This document shows, piece after piece, positions 32,000 to 39,069 of a DNA stretch of 39,069 bases. The first letter of the stretch is position 1. Every line of letters begins with the position of its first letter. The stretch comes from an uncultured Ileibacterium sp. (GTDB lineage: Bacteria; Bacillota; Clostridia; Peptostreptococcales; Anaerovoracaceae), in contig CABTXQ010000009.1 of the NCBI GenBank assembly GCA_902488835.1, forward strand, positions 1 through 39,069. Reading direction: 5' to 3'. The position numbers were made by a program, and so were the translations under genes. The notes beneath the pieces are model-generated. The model ran no database searches. It had not been told where the DNA came from and was given only the letters and a program-made list of their open reading frames with translations.

Positions 32000-33210
32000 G
32001 AGATCAAACTCCTATTTTTAAGGCAGGAAATGAATGTGTCTATAACATATCTATTTTCCTCATCTGTCATCTTCGAAAAGATTGGTATTGAAATTAGATT
32101 CTTATATTGATTATATGAATTTGGATAATCTTTAATGTCAAACCCAAGATTCTTATATGCACTCATCATTGGCAGCGGTTTATAGTGAACATTGCAAGCA
32201 ATGCCTCTTTCTGCCATATCGATTATTATCTGGTTTCTATCTTCTTCACTTGCTTTTGGTATTCTAACGAGATAAAGATGCCCTGTAGACTTCATAGGTT
32301 CTTCGTAGTGCCTCATTAATTTTAACCCATGCTTTGAAAATTCCGCATCATAACGCTCGTTAAGTTCTTTTCTTCTTTGAAGCATTCCCTCGTATCTTTC
32401 AAGCTGTGCTAGCCCTATCGCCGCCTGAATATTGGTCATATTGCACTTATATGCAGGATATAGTATGTCATATTCCCATGCACCGGCCTTGTTCTTAGCA
32501 AGTGCATCCTTTGACTGACCATGGAGAGAATATAATTGAAGTTCTCTATAAATGTCTTCATCATCTATTCCGTCAATGCTCTTCCAAGTCAAAGCTCCTC
32601 CCTCTGCAGTAGTTAGATTTTTTACCGCATGAAAAGAAAATGACGAAAAATCTGCTATATTACCTGCCTTTTTATTGCCTAAAGTTGCCCCGAATGAATG
32701 TGCCGAATCAGCTATTATAGCCATTCTACCTAAAGCTCTTTGGATAGGGTTGTCTGACGGATTGAAAGAATCCCTATTCTTTAATGCAATCTCATATAAA
32801 CTATCATAATCAGCGATAATGCCTCCAAGATCAACGGCAATAATCGCCTTGGTTCTTTCATTAATCATAGTGCTTAGCTGATTTATATCCATCTCGAAGC
32901 TGTCTTCTGCCACATCACAGATTCTAAGTTTTGCCCCAACATGAACTACCGGACTTGCGGTAGCAGTATATGTATAAGCGGGGACTATTACTTCATCTCC
33001 CTCGCCTATACCAAGAATCCTTAGTGCTCCCTCAAGTGAAGCTGTTGCGGACGAAAGTGCTACTGCCTTACCCGTCCCAATATATTTAGATATTTTATCT
33101 TCAAATTCTTTTACTACCGGACCTGTCGTTATCCAGCCTGATTTAAGCACCTCGGTTACTTTTTTTATTTCAAGTTCCCCAATATCTGGTGGTGAAAAAG
33201 GTATCTTCAT
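31996..33210 (-). CDS. DegT/DnrJ/EryC1 aminotransferase, PglE-like
   Basis: The 404-residue PLP enzyme starts MKIPFSPPDIGELEI and has KAVALSSATASLEGAL, VPAYTYTATASPVVHVG, ADSAHSFGA and the Schiff-base lysine in FSFHAVKNLTTAEGGALT. PglE-type enzymes aminate the 4-keto group of UDP-4-keto-6-deoxy-HexNAc, the product of the PglF-like dehydratase encoded next. ATG 33210 is chosen because AGAGG lies 8 bases before it; a TTG two codons upstream is only 2 bases from that site and is unlikely. No PglD-type acetyltransferase lies beside it, so the C4 amine may stay free. Confidence 0.87.
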   Translation of the reverse strand: MKIPFSPPDIGELEIKKVTEVLKSGWITTGPVVKEFEDKISKYIGTGKAVALSSATASLEGALRILGIGEGDEVIVPAYTYTATASPVVHVGAKLRICDVAEDSFEMDINQLSTMINERTKAIIAVDLGGIIADYDSLYEIALKNRDSFNPSDNPIQRALGRMAIIADSAHSFGATLGNKKAGNIADFSSFSFHAVKNLTTAEGGALTWKSIDGIDDEDIYRELQLYSLHGQSKDALAKNKAGAWEYDILYPAYKCNMTNIQAAIGLAQLERYEGMLQRRKELNERYDAEFSKHGLKLMRHYEEPMKSTGHLYLVRIPKASEEDRNQIIIDMAERGIACNVHYKPLPMMSAYKNLGFDIKDYPNSYNQYKNLISIPIFSKMTDEENRYVIDTFISCLKNRSLIS

Positions 33211-33328
33211 CTTCAAAACCTCTTTTAATTTATATGTATTTATAATTATATGTAAAATTTTTAAATGCTAATTTGCAACCCACCAATTTTAACATCAAAA
33301 TATTAAATTTTTGTGTAGTTTTAATAAA

Positions 33329-35212
33329 CTATGACTTGATGTGGTTGTTCTGAATTTTATATGTAGGACATATTAGTTTTATTTCTTTTCTAATATCCTT
33401 ATCTTCATCTTTTGCGAGTTCAATTAAGCTATCAAGTTTTCTGAAGAATTCTTCTTCATTCAATTCAATTGGTTTACCTATATGAATTAATTTGTTTTCT
33501 GTTTCCTTAAGTCCCTCTTCATCCATAAGAATTTCTTCGTATAATTTCTCGCCCGGTCTTAGACCAATTATATCGATCTGTATATCTTTACCCGGTTCAT
33601 ATCCCTTCATCTTAATCAAATTGCATGCAAGATCGTATATCTTAACAGGCTCGCCCATGTCTAGTATAAATATTTCACCGCCCTTAGCCATCAAGCCTGC
33701 CTCAAGCACAAGGGAAACCGCCTCAGGAATCGTCATAAAAAACCTTGTTATCTCCCTATGAGTCAAGGTAACAGGTCCTCCCATTTCAATCTGCTTCAAG
33801 AAAAATGGAATAACCGATCCATTACTTCCAAGAACATTGCCAAATCTAACTGCGACATATTCTGTATTAGACTTTTTATTATATGACTGTACAATCATCT
33901 CGCATATTCTCTTTGATGCCCCCATAACATTGGTCGGTCTAACAGCCTTATCTGTAGAGATTAGAACCATTCTCTTTACGTCGTATTTGTCGGCTAGTTT
34001 TACTACGTTGAGAGTCCCATTACAGTTATTTTTGATTGCTTCATTAGGGGAGTATTCCATAAGAGGAACATGCTTGTGTGCTGCCGCATGATAGATTATG
34101 TCAGGCTTATATTCTGAAAAAATACTTTCAAGTCTTTTGTAATCCCTAACAGAAGCAATAAGTACCGTCTTATCAACTTCCGGATAATATTTGTCAAGCT
34201 CCCTTTCCAGTTCATATGTAGTATTTTCATAAATATCGAGAATCAGAAGTTTTTTAGGTTTATTTGCAGCAATTTGTCTTGATAATTCAGAGCCAATGCT
34301 CCCGCCTCCTCCTGTTACGAGAACCGTCTTATCTTTTACGAAATCTTTTAACTGATTATTAGCAATTATAACAGGCTCTCTACCAAGCAAATCCTCATAA
34401 TTAATATCTCTTATAGTTGCAGACACCGAAGAAGTTAGAGTATTTGCAATTGCAGGCATAATCTTAACCTTTGCCTTTGTTTCCTGACATATCTGAATAA
34501 TATCTCTAATTTCGGACGGTTTTGCAGACGGAATGGCAATAATAATTTCATCTATTGCATATTTAAGTACATTATCAGGTATTGTCTCCCTTGCTCCTAC
34601 AATTGGTACATTATGAATGAACTTACCTTTTTTTGCACTGTTATCATCTATTATGCATACAGCCTTTGAGTTTCCATATCTTTCTCTCATCTCTTTAATA
34701 AGAATTGAAGCTGCTGCTCCTCCTCCTATTATCATAAGACGACGCCTGTTATCATCTTTTAGAAATCTGACTCTAAGCCTTCTTATAAATCTTACAGCAG
34801 ATCTTGATGCACATAATAGGATTAAAAGGATCATCCAGTTAAATGGATAAAAAGATCTGAACATTCTAATTCCAAGGATGGTCTTGTAAATAATATATAT
34901 TGCTTCGATGATTATGCTCGCTTTAAAGCAGTCTATCATCTCTTCGATGCTTGCAAATGCCCAAACCCGGTTATATAAACGGTTAAGTGCTATAACAGAT
35001 ATTGCAATAATGATATCTACAATTAACCATGATTTCGCCATTTCAACATATTGATAATCTATGTTGAATAAACCAAATCTCCAAATCATTGGCATAAAAA
35101 TACTTATTATAACGGTTATGATATCGGCTATTGCAAAGCAGGCAATCCTAATATATTTTTTTCTTTTATTAATGCCCTGCATTTTTTCAGCATCGATATT
35201 TATATTGCTCAT
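33329..35212 (-). CDS. Membrane UDP-GlcNAc 4,6-dehydratase, PglF/CapD/WbpM-like
   Basis: The 627-residue protein has four N-terminal membrane helices (about 20-150), a CoA-binding-like Rossmann domain (LMIIGGGAAASILIKEM) and a C-terminal SDR domain with VTGGGGSIGSELSRQI (about 298-313), HAAAHKHVPLMEY and STDKAVRPTNVMGASKR. In this family the usual Tyr of YxxxK is replaced by Met, as seen here. It should make UDP-4-keto-6-deoxy-HexNAc. GAGGAG precedes the ATG by 8 bases. The 118 bases between this gene and the aminotransferase gene (33211-33328) are AT-rich and may hold an internal promoter, but I could not settle on one. Confidence 0.9.
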   Translation of the reverse strand: MSNINIDAEKMQGINKRKKYIRIACFAIADIITVIISIFMPMIWRFGLFNIDYQYVEMAKSWLIVDIIIAISVIALNRLYNRVWAFASIEEMIDCFKASIIIEAIYIIYKTILGIRMFRSFYPFNWMILLILLCASRSAVRFIRRLRVRFLKDDNRRRLMIIGGGAAASILIKEMRERYGNSKAVCIIDDNSAKKGKFIHNVPIVGARETIPDNVLKYAIDEIIIAIPSAKPSEIRDIIQICQETKAKVKIMPAIANTLTSSVSATIRDINYEDLLGREPVIIANNQLKDFVKDKTVLVTGGGGSIGSELSRQIAANKPKKLLILDIYENTTYELERELDKYYPEVDKTVLIASVRDYKRLESIFSEYKPDIIYHAAAHKHVPLMEYSPNEAIKNNCNGTLNVVKLADKYDVKRMVLISTDKAVRPTNVMGASKRICEMIVQSYNKKSNTEYVAVRFGNVLGSNGSVIPFFLKQIEMGGPVTLTHREITRFFMTIPEAVSLVLEAGLMAKGGEIFILDMGEPVKIYDLACNLIKMKGYEPGKDIQIDIIGLRPGEKLYEEILMDEEGLKETENKLIHIGKPIELNEEEFFRKLDSLIELAKDEDKDIRKEIKLICPTYKIQNNHIKS

Positions 35213-35230
35213 TCTGACCGCTCCTCTTAT

Positions 35231-36178
35231 TTATTTCAGAATATCTTTTACAGCATCTACTATATCATCTGCTGTCATCTTGTACTTTTTTCTTAGCTCA
35301 TCAGGTTTGCCCGATTCTCCAAAGGTATCATGCTGTCCAACGAATATCATCTTCGTCGGTAAGTCTTGAGAAAGAACTTCAGCTACAGCACTTCCCAGGC
35401 CTCCTATAATGCTGTGCTCCTCTGCTGTAACTACTTTTCCGGTCTTTTTCGCAGAATTAATTATTGCATCCCTATCTAGTGGCTTTATCGTGTGTATATC
35501 AATAATTTCTGCATCAATACCCATACCACTAAGAACTTTTTCTGCCTTTATTGCACTATCAACCATTATCCCGGTAGCAAAAATTGTTACATCGTTTCCC
35601 TCTTTTATTATATTTGCCTTGCCTATTTCAATGGATTCAGAATCATCGTATATTACAGGTATTCCAGATCTTCCAAGCCTTACATAGACAGGGCCTTTGT
35701 AATCGATTGCCTGCCTAAGAAGTTTTCTTGCACTGACAGCATCAGCCGGACATATTACGGTCATGCCGGGTAAATTTCTCATAAGCGAAATATCTTCAAA
35801 TGTCTGGTGGCTTGCTCCATCTTCCCCTACGGTAATTCCCGCATGTGTTGCACAGATTTTTACATCAAGTTCGTTGTAGGCAATTGAGTTCCTTATTATT
35901 TCGTAAGCTCTACCTGTTGCAAACATTGCAAAAGAACTGGCACACACAGTATGTCCTGTTGTGGCAACTCCGGCAGCCTCTGCCATCAAATCCTGTTCGG
36001 AAATACCTGACTGAATGAAACGCTTTGGAAATTTGTCTGCAAAAACTTTTGTCTTCGTTGAACCAGATAGATCAGCATCCATTACTATGAGGTCTTCTCT
36101 TTTTAATCCCTCTTCAGCCAAGAAATCGCTGTACGCAACTCTCGTTGCTATCTTCTCACCCTTATTATATTTTTTCAT
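35231..36178 (-). CDS. Split transketolase, C-terminal subunit
   Basis: The 315-residue protein is the pyrimidine-binding/transketolase-C half: DSYX-like start KIATRVAYSDFLAE, GISEQDLMAEAAGVATTGH with the TPP glutamate, HAGITVGEDGASHQTFEDI and RNLPGMTVICPADA, and the C-terminal EHSIIGGLGSAVAEVL. It pairs with the N-terminal half, whose stop codon overlaps its start (ATGA). Together they transfer two-carbon units between sugar phosphates using thiamine diphosphate. The position at the head of a polysaccharide cluster suggests supply of a sugar precursor, but housekeeping pentose metabolism is equally possible. Confidence 0.88.
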   Translation of the reverse strand: MKKYNKGEKIATRVAYSDFLAEEGLKREDLIVMDADLSGSTKTKVFADKFPKRFIQSGISEQDLMAEAAGVATTGHTVCASSFAMFATGRAYEIIRNSIAYNELDVKICATHAGITVGEDGASHQTFEDISLMRNLPGMTVICPADAVSARKLLRQAIDYKGPVYVRLGRSGIPVIYDDSESIEIGKANIIKEGNDVTIFATGIMVDSAIKAEKVLSGMGIDAEIIDIHTIKPLDRDAIINSAKKTGKVVTAEEHSIIGGLGSAVAEVLSQDLPTKMIFVGQHDTFGESGKPDELRKKYKMTADDIVDAVKDILK

Positions 36179-37005
36179 TGAGCATCACCTCCGAGCTCCT
36201 TTAATGCCTTTTCAAATTGCTCATCATCAGGTGCTTTACCGTGCCAAACAACTTGATTTTCCATGAAGCTTACACCCTTGCCCTTAACAGTCTTCGCAAT
36301 AATTACGACAGGACGGTCCACTATCCTTTTCGCCGTTACAAGAGAATTGACTATATCTCTCATGTCATGTCCATCAGTCATAATTGTGTACCAACCGAAG
36401 CTTGCAAACTTTTCATCAATAGGTGTAACCCTTTTTACATCGTCGACCCTTCCGTCAATCTGTAAACCATTCCAATCAACAATAGCAACAAGATTTCCGA
36501 GTTTTCTGTGAGCTGCCGACATAGCAGCTTCCCAAACAATACCCTCTTGAAGCTCTCCATCTCCGAGAAGTGCAAAGACGTGAGCCGGGTTTTCATCTAT
36601 CATCAATGCCGTTGCCATACCGCAAGCTGCTGAAAATCCCTGTCCAAGAGAACCGGTTGACATATCCACCCCGGGAACAGTAAGCATGTTCGGATGCCCC
36701 TGAAAATTGCTGTTAATCTTACGAAGAGTCATCATCTCTTCAACAGGGAAATAACCTTTTTCCGCAAGAGCAGCATAGAGTGCAGGTGCAGCATGACCTT
36801 TTGATAAAACAAATCTGTCTCTTTCATTCATGCATGGATCTTTTGGATCAACGTTCATAACCGCCATATATAGAGCGGAAAGTATGTCGGCAGCACTGAG
36901 TGAACCACCTGGATGTCCTGATCCCGCAGCATGTATGGCCTTTAGTGAATTGATCCTTATATTTAAGGCGTGTTTTTCCAGTTCTTCGATATTTATCTTC
37001 GCCAT
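36175..37005 (-). CDS. Split transketolase, N-terminal subunit
   Basis: The 276-residue protein is the TPP-diphosphate-binding half: AAGSGHPGGSLSAADIL near residue 25, SKGHAAPALYAAL, GSLGQGFSAACGMA and the metal/TPP motif GDGELQEGIVWEA followed by VDWNGLQIDG. It requires the C-terminal subunit encoded just downstream. AAAGGAGG precedes the ATG. Only 43 bases separate it from mgtE, with no terminator visible, so read-through from the mgtE promoter is possible. Confidence 0.9.
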   Translation of the reverse strand: MAKINIEELEKHALNIRINSLKAIHAAGSGHPGGSLSAADILSALYMAVMNVDPKDPCMNERDRFVLSKGHAAPALYAALAEKGYFPVEEMMTLRKINSNFQGHPNMLTVPGVDMSTGSLGQGFSAACGMATALMIDENPAHVFALLGDGELQEGIVWEAAMSAAHRKLGNLVAIVDWNGLQIDGRVDDVKRVTPIDEKFASFGWYTIMTDGHDMRDIVNSLVTAKRIVDRPVVIIAKTVKGKGVSFMENQVVWHGKAPDDEQFEKALKELGGDAQ

Positions 37006-37048
37006 CTTTACCTCCTTTACCTACTGTTTATCTACTTAAATATTCTAA

Positions 37049-38452
37049 CTATATCCCGAGGAATAGCATTGCCATCAGGAAATAGGTCAAAAGCGAAATC
37101 ATGTCTGTTATGGATGACATCATAGGACCTGCCATCAATGCGGGATCTATACCGATTTTTTTTGCAAGCATAGGTAAAGATGCACCTATAAGCTTGGCAA
37201 ATATAACAACTAGGGTCATAGAACAAGATACAGTAAGTGCAACCCCAAGGCTGTTGTGATCTAGGAATATTATCCTAATAACATTGATGATGCTTACGCA
37301 AATACCTATTATCAGCCCAATTCTAATCTCTTTCCACGCAACTTTGAGCCAGTCACCCGTATCAATATCTCCGGTTGCCATGCCTCGGACTATAAGCGTA
37401 GATGACTGAGAGCCCGAGTTTCCTCCGGTACCCATAAGCATCGGCATATAGATTACTAAAGAAATCACCTTGGAAAGAGTCTGTTCAAATGAAGCAATAA
37501 TGCCTCCAGTGATAAAATATGAGCACATCAGGAGTAAGAGCCACGGAAGCCTCGCCTTAACATGTCCCCATATCGAAATATCAAGATATTCTCTGTTATG
37601 TGCATCTATGACACCACCCATTCTTTCGATATCCTCGGTTGTTTCTTCTTCCATTACATCGAGGATGTCGTCAATGGTGATTATTCCGACAAGTCTCCGC
37701 TCGTTATCAACTACAGGTATCGCAAGGAATCCATATCTTCTGAATATATCTGCTACTTCTTCTTGGTCATCATTAACATGCACATATATAATATCCTCTC
37801 TCATAATATCAGATATTCTTGCATTGTAATCAGATATTACAAGTGTCCTAAGCGAGACGATACCTTCAAGTTTTCTTCCTTTTTCAAGTACATAACATGT
37901 ATATATTGTTTCAGATTCGAGCCCAACATCCTTTATATGATCAAGGGCTTCTCTAACCGTCATGTTCTTACGTAGATTGATATAATCCGGAGTCATCAAC
38001 GAGCCGGCACTGTCTTCTTTGTACATGAGGAATGTATTGATGAGCTTTCTCTCAGAAGCCGGTGTTTTTTCAAGAATTTTATCTACAAGATTTGAAGGCA
38101 TCTCTTCAAGGACATCGATCTTATCATCAAAATCGAGCTCTTCAACAATATTCTTTATCTCAGCATCGGTAATAATATCTATTATTGCAAGCTGATTATC
38201 TTTGCTAAATCTTGAGAAAACTTCAACCGCTGAATCCTTTGGTAATGTTCTGAATAAGATGATCGCCATATTCATGCCGAAATCTCTTATGACATCCTCA
38301 AGGATTTCCGTCATCTCAACTTCGTCTCTTTCAAGAAGCTCATCCCTGCACTCGAAATACTTGTGTTCTTCAAGCATCTCGAAAATTCTATCCTCGGAAT
38401 CTTCAAACTCCTTATCCTGCTCTGCTATTGTGTTCGTATTATTTTCTTCCAT
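37049..38452 (-). CDS. mgtE: MgtE magnesium transporter
   Basis: The 467-residue protein has the MgtE plan: an N-domain of helical repeats (about 1-140, with LFRTLPKDSAVEVFSRF), two CBS domains (about 145-275, SLMTPDYINLRKNMTVREAL and YGFLAIPVVDNERRLVGIIT), and a five-helix channel domain with the conserved GTGGNSGSQSS segment and KIGIDPALMAGPMMSS near the end. It imports magnesium down the gradient and is gated by magnesium on its N and CBS domains. AAAGGAGG lies 9 bases before the ATG. Its leader is only about 55 bases, so an M-box riboswitch is absent. Confidence 0.95.
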   Translation of the reverse strand: MEENNTNTIAEQDKEFEDSEDRIFEMLEEHKYFECRDELLERDEVEMTEILEDVIRDFGMNMAIILFRTLPKDSAVEVFSRFSKDNQLAIIDIITDAEIKNIVEELDFDDKIDVLEEMPSNLVDKILEKTPASERKLINTFLMYKEDSAGSLMTPDYINLRKNMTVREALDHIKDVGLESETIYTCYVLEKGRKLEGIVSLRTLVISDYNARISDIMREDIIYVHVNDDQEEVADIFRRYGFLAIPVVDNERRLVGIITIDDILDVMEEETTEDIERMGGVIDAHNREYLDISIWGHVKARLPWLLLLMCSYFITGGIIASFEQTLSKVISLVIYMPMLMGTGGNSGSQSSTLIVRGMATGDIDTGDWLKVAWKEIRIGLIIGICVSIINVIRIIFLDHNSLGVALTVSCSMTLVVIFAKLIGASLPMLAKKIGIDPALMAGPMMSSITDMISLLTYFLMAMLFLGI

Positions 38453-38514
38453 GCGGGATGCCTCCTTTCCAAAAATATCATTAATCTTATATTCTCTTTT
38501 TTAAGCCACCTTTC

Positions 38515-38543
38515 ATTATACTATAATGTCTTAACATTGTGAA
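38515..38543 (-). promoter_or_regulatory. Promoter of mgtE
   Basis: TTCACA (38538-38543) and TATAAT (38515-38520) on the minus strand are 17 bases apart. The -35 directly abuts the ligA stop codon (38544-38546). Predicted start is near 38508. No terminator is seen between ligA and this promoter, so ligA transcripts may also enter mgtE. Confidence 0.68.
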
Positions 38544-39045
38544 CTAGAGTGCTGAAAGCATCTCAATTATTTTCTCCTCATCTATGATTTCAACACCGTA
38601 CTTCCCAGCAGCCAGATTCTTCGATGAGCCTGACTTAGGGTTATTTGTTATCAGATAATCAGTATTGCCGCTTACAGACGAAGATACCTTTCCTCCTGCA
38701 CTTTCAATCTGACTCTTCAATTCTTTTCTGTTGTTAAAGTGTTCCAGGTCTCCAGTTATTACGAATGTCTTACCCTTTAGCTGTTCTCCAGTTTCTTCAA
38801 AGCTCTCGTCAATATTAAGGCAGGAAACAAGTTCACGCAGGTCCTCACTGTTCTTTTTACTACCAAAAAACTTTATATAGTCTCTTGCTGTTACACTTCC
38901 TATCCCTTCTATTTGAAGAATTTCCTCTTCATCGAGCGAAATTATGCTGTTCCAGCTGTTTTTGCAGTGCCTTGCGATAAGGTTAGCTGTTGTTACTCCT
39001 ATTCCTGTGATTCCTAGAGCATAAAGAAGCCTTGCGGGATTGGTT
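38544..39045 (-). CDS. ligA: NAD-dependent DNA ligase LigA, C-terminal part (truncated by contig end)
   Basis: About 166 residues of the C-terminal end are present: the end of the helix-hairpin-helix domain (NPARLLYALGITGIGVTTA, then LDEEEILQIEGIGSVTARDY) and a BRCT domain (GKTFVITGDLEHF, RKELKSQIESAGGKVSSSVS, TDYLITNNPKSGSSKN). The adenylation and OB domains lie beyond the edge. The open frame can be extended to a GTG at 39062, but those extra codons (reading CSSDL) are adapter sequence, so no real start is present. LigA seals nicks in DNA replication and repair. Confidence 0.93.
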
Positions 39046-39069
39046 AGATCGGAAGAGCACACGTCTGAA
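39046..39069 (+). other. Illumina TruSeq adapter remnant at contig end
   Basis: The last 24 bases begin AGATCGGAAGAGCACACGTC and continue into the known TruSeq read-1 adapter. They are artificial, not genomic, and mark an untrimmed contig end. On the minus strand they encode CSSDL, a frequent contaminant at the ends of predicted proteins. Confidence 0.97.

Noticed and set aside
33211..33328. Clear promoter between the PglF- and PglE-like genes
   Set aside because: The gap is AT-rich with several partial -10 matches, but no -35/-10 pair at 16-18 base spacing is convincing.
37470..37975. Plus-strand frames opposite mgtE
   Set aside because: They are antisense to a strongly conserved transporter and show only low-complexity Ser/Ile composition.
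38453..38543. Magnesium M-box riboswitch before mgtE
   Set aside because: Only about 55 bases separate the predicted transcription start from the ATG; an M-box needs far more and no matching stems are visible.
39046..39062. GTG start of ligA giving a protein beginning MCSSDL
   Set aside because: These codons are adapter sequence, and the ligase lacks all its N-terminal domains, so the gene is cut by the contig end.

Overview
The window reads as a chromosomal segment of a low-G+C Gram-positive anaerobe-type bacterium (Firmicutes/Clostridia-like; genus not determinable from sequence alone). The support is AT-rich coding, strong GGAGG-type ribosome sites with frequent TTG/GTG starts, lipobox lipoproteins, a Fur-family Zur zinc operon and a full D-alanylation (dlt) set. 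The right end is a contig end: the last 24 bases (39046-39069) are Illumina TruSeq adapter, not genome, and they add a false start to the truncated ligA.

Layout from left to right. (a) 1-1437: a truncated secreted protein with cell-wall/choline-binding-type repeats, and a divergent pyridoxamine kinase. (b) 1440-4921: a zinc unit on the minus strand, zur-znuA-znuC-znuB-lipoprotein, driven by a near-consensus promoter that carries two 7-1-7 Zur/Fur boxes. (c) 4934-11866: a minus-strand 'choline' unit. In transcription order it holds a winged-helix/nucleotidyltransferase/choline-kinase fusion, a BCCT transporter, a LicC-type cytidylyltransferase, a WecA/TagO-type transferase, a second DltD and a DltX-like 50-residue protein, ending in a strong terminator. 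It has its own promoter, overlapped by a perfect 14-bp palindrome. (d) 11887-37005: a large minus-strand surface-polysaccharide cluster. It encodes a split transketolase, a PglF-like dehydratase, a PglE-like aminotransferase, a PglC-like initiating transferase, four glycosyltransferases, a UDP-HexNAc dehydrogenase, an LpxD-like acyltransferase, Wzz-, Wzy- and Wzx-like proteins, DltA-B-C-D, WbpE/WbpB-like enzymes, LicD and a second flippase. (e) 37049-39045: mgtE and the 3' end of ligA.

Taken together (inference), the window builds at least one lipid-linked, Wzx/Wzy-type surface polymer. It would be decorated with phosphocholine (uptake by BCCT, phosphorylation by the LicA domain, CDP activation by LicC, transfer by LicD) and with D-alanine (DltA/C charging, DltB/X export, DltD transfer). 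It may contain a 4-amino-6-deoxy sugar and a 2,3-diamino uronic acid. The logic resembles the phosphocholine- and D-alanine-bearing teichoic acids of pneumococcus, but the gene set is organised differently: dlt genes sit inside the polysaccharide cluster, DltD is duplicated, a BCCT replaces LicB, and a DNA-binding-type domain is fused to the choline-activation enzyme. No tRNA, rRNA, CRISPR array, transposase or prophage gene was seen, and there is no gene-free stretch longer than about 180 bases.
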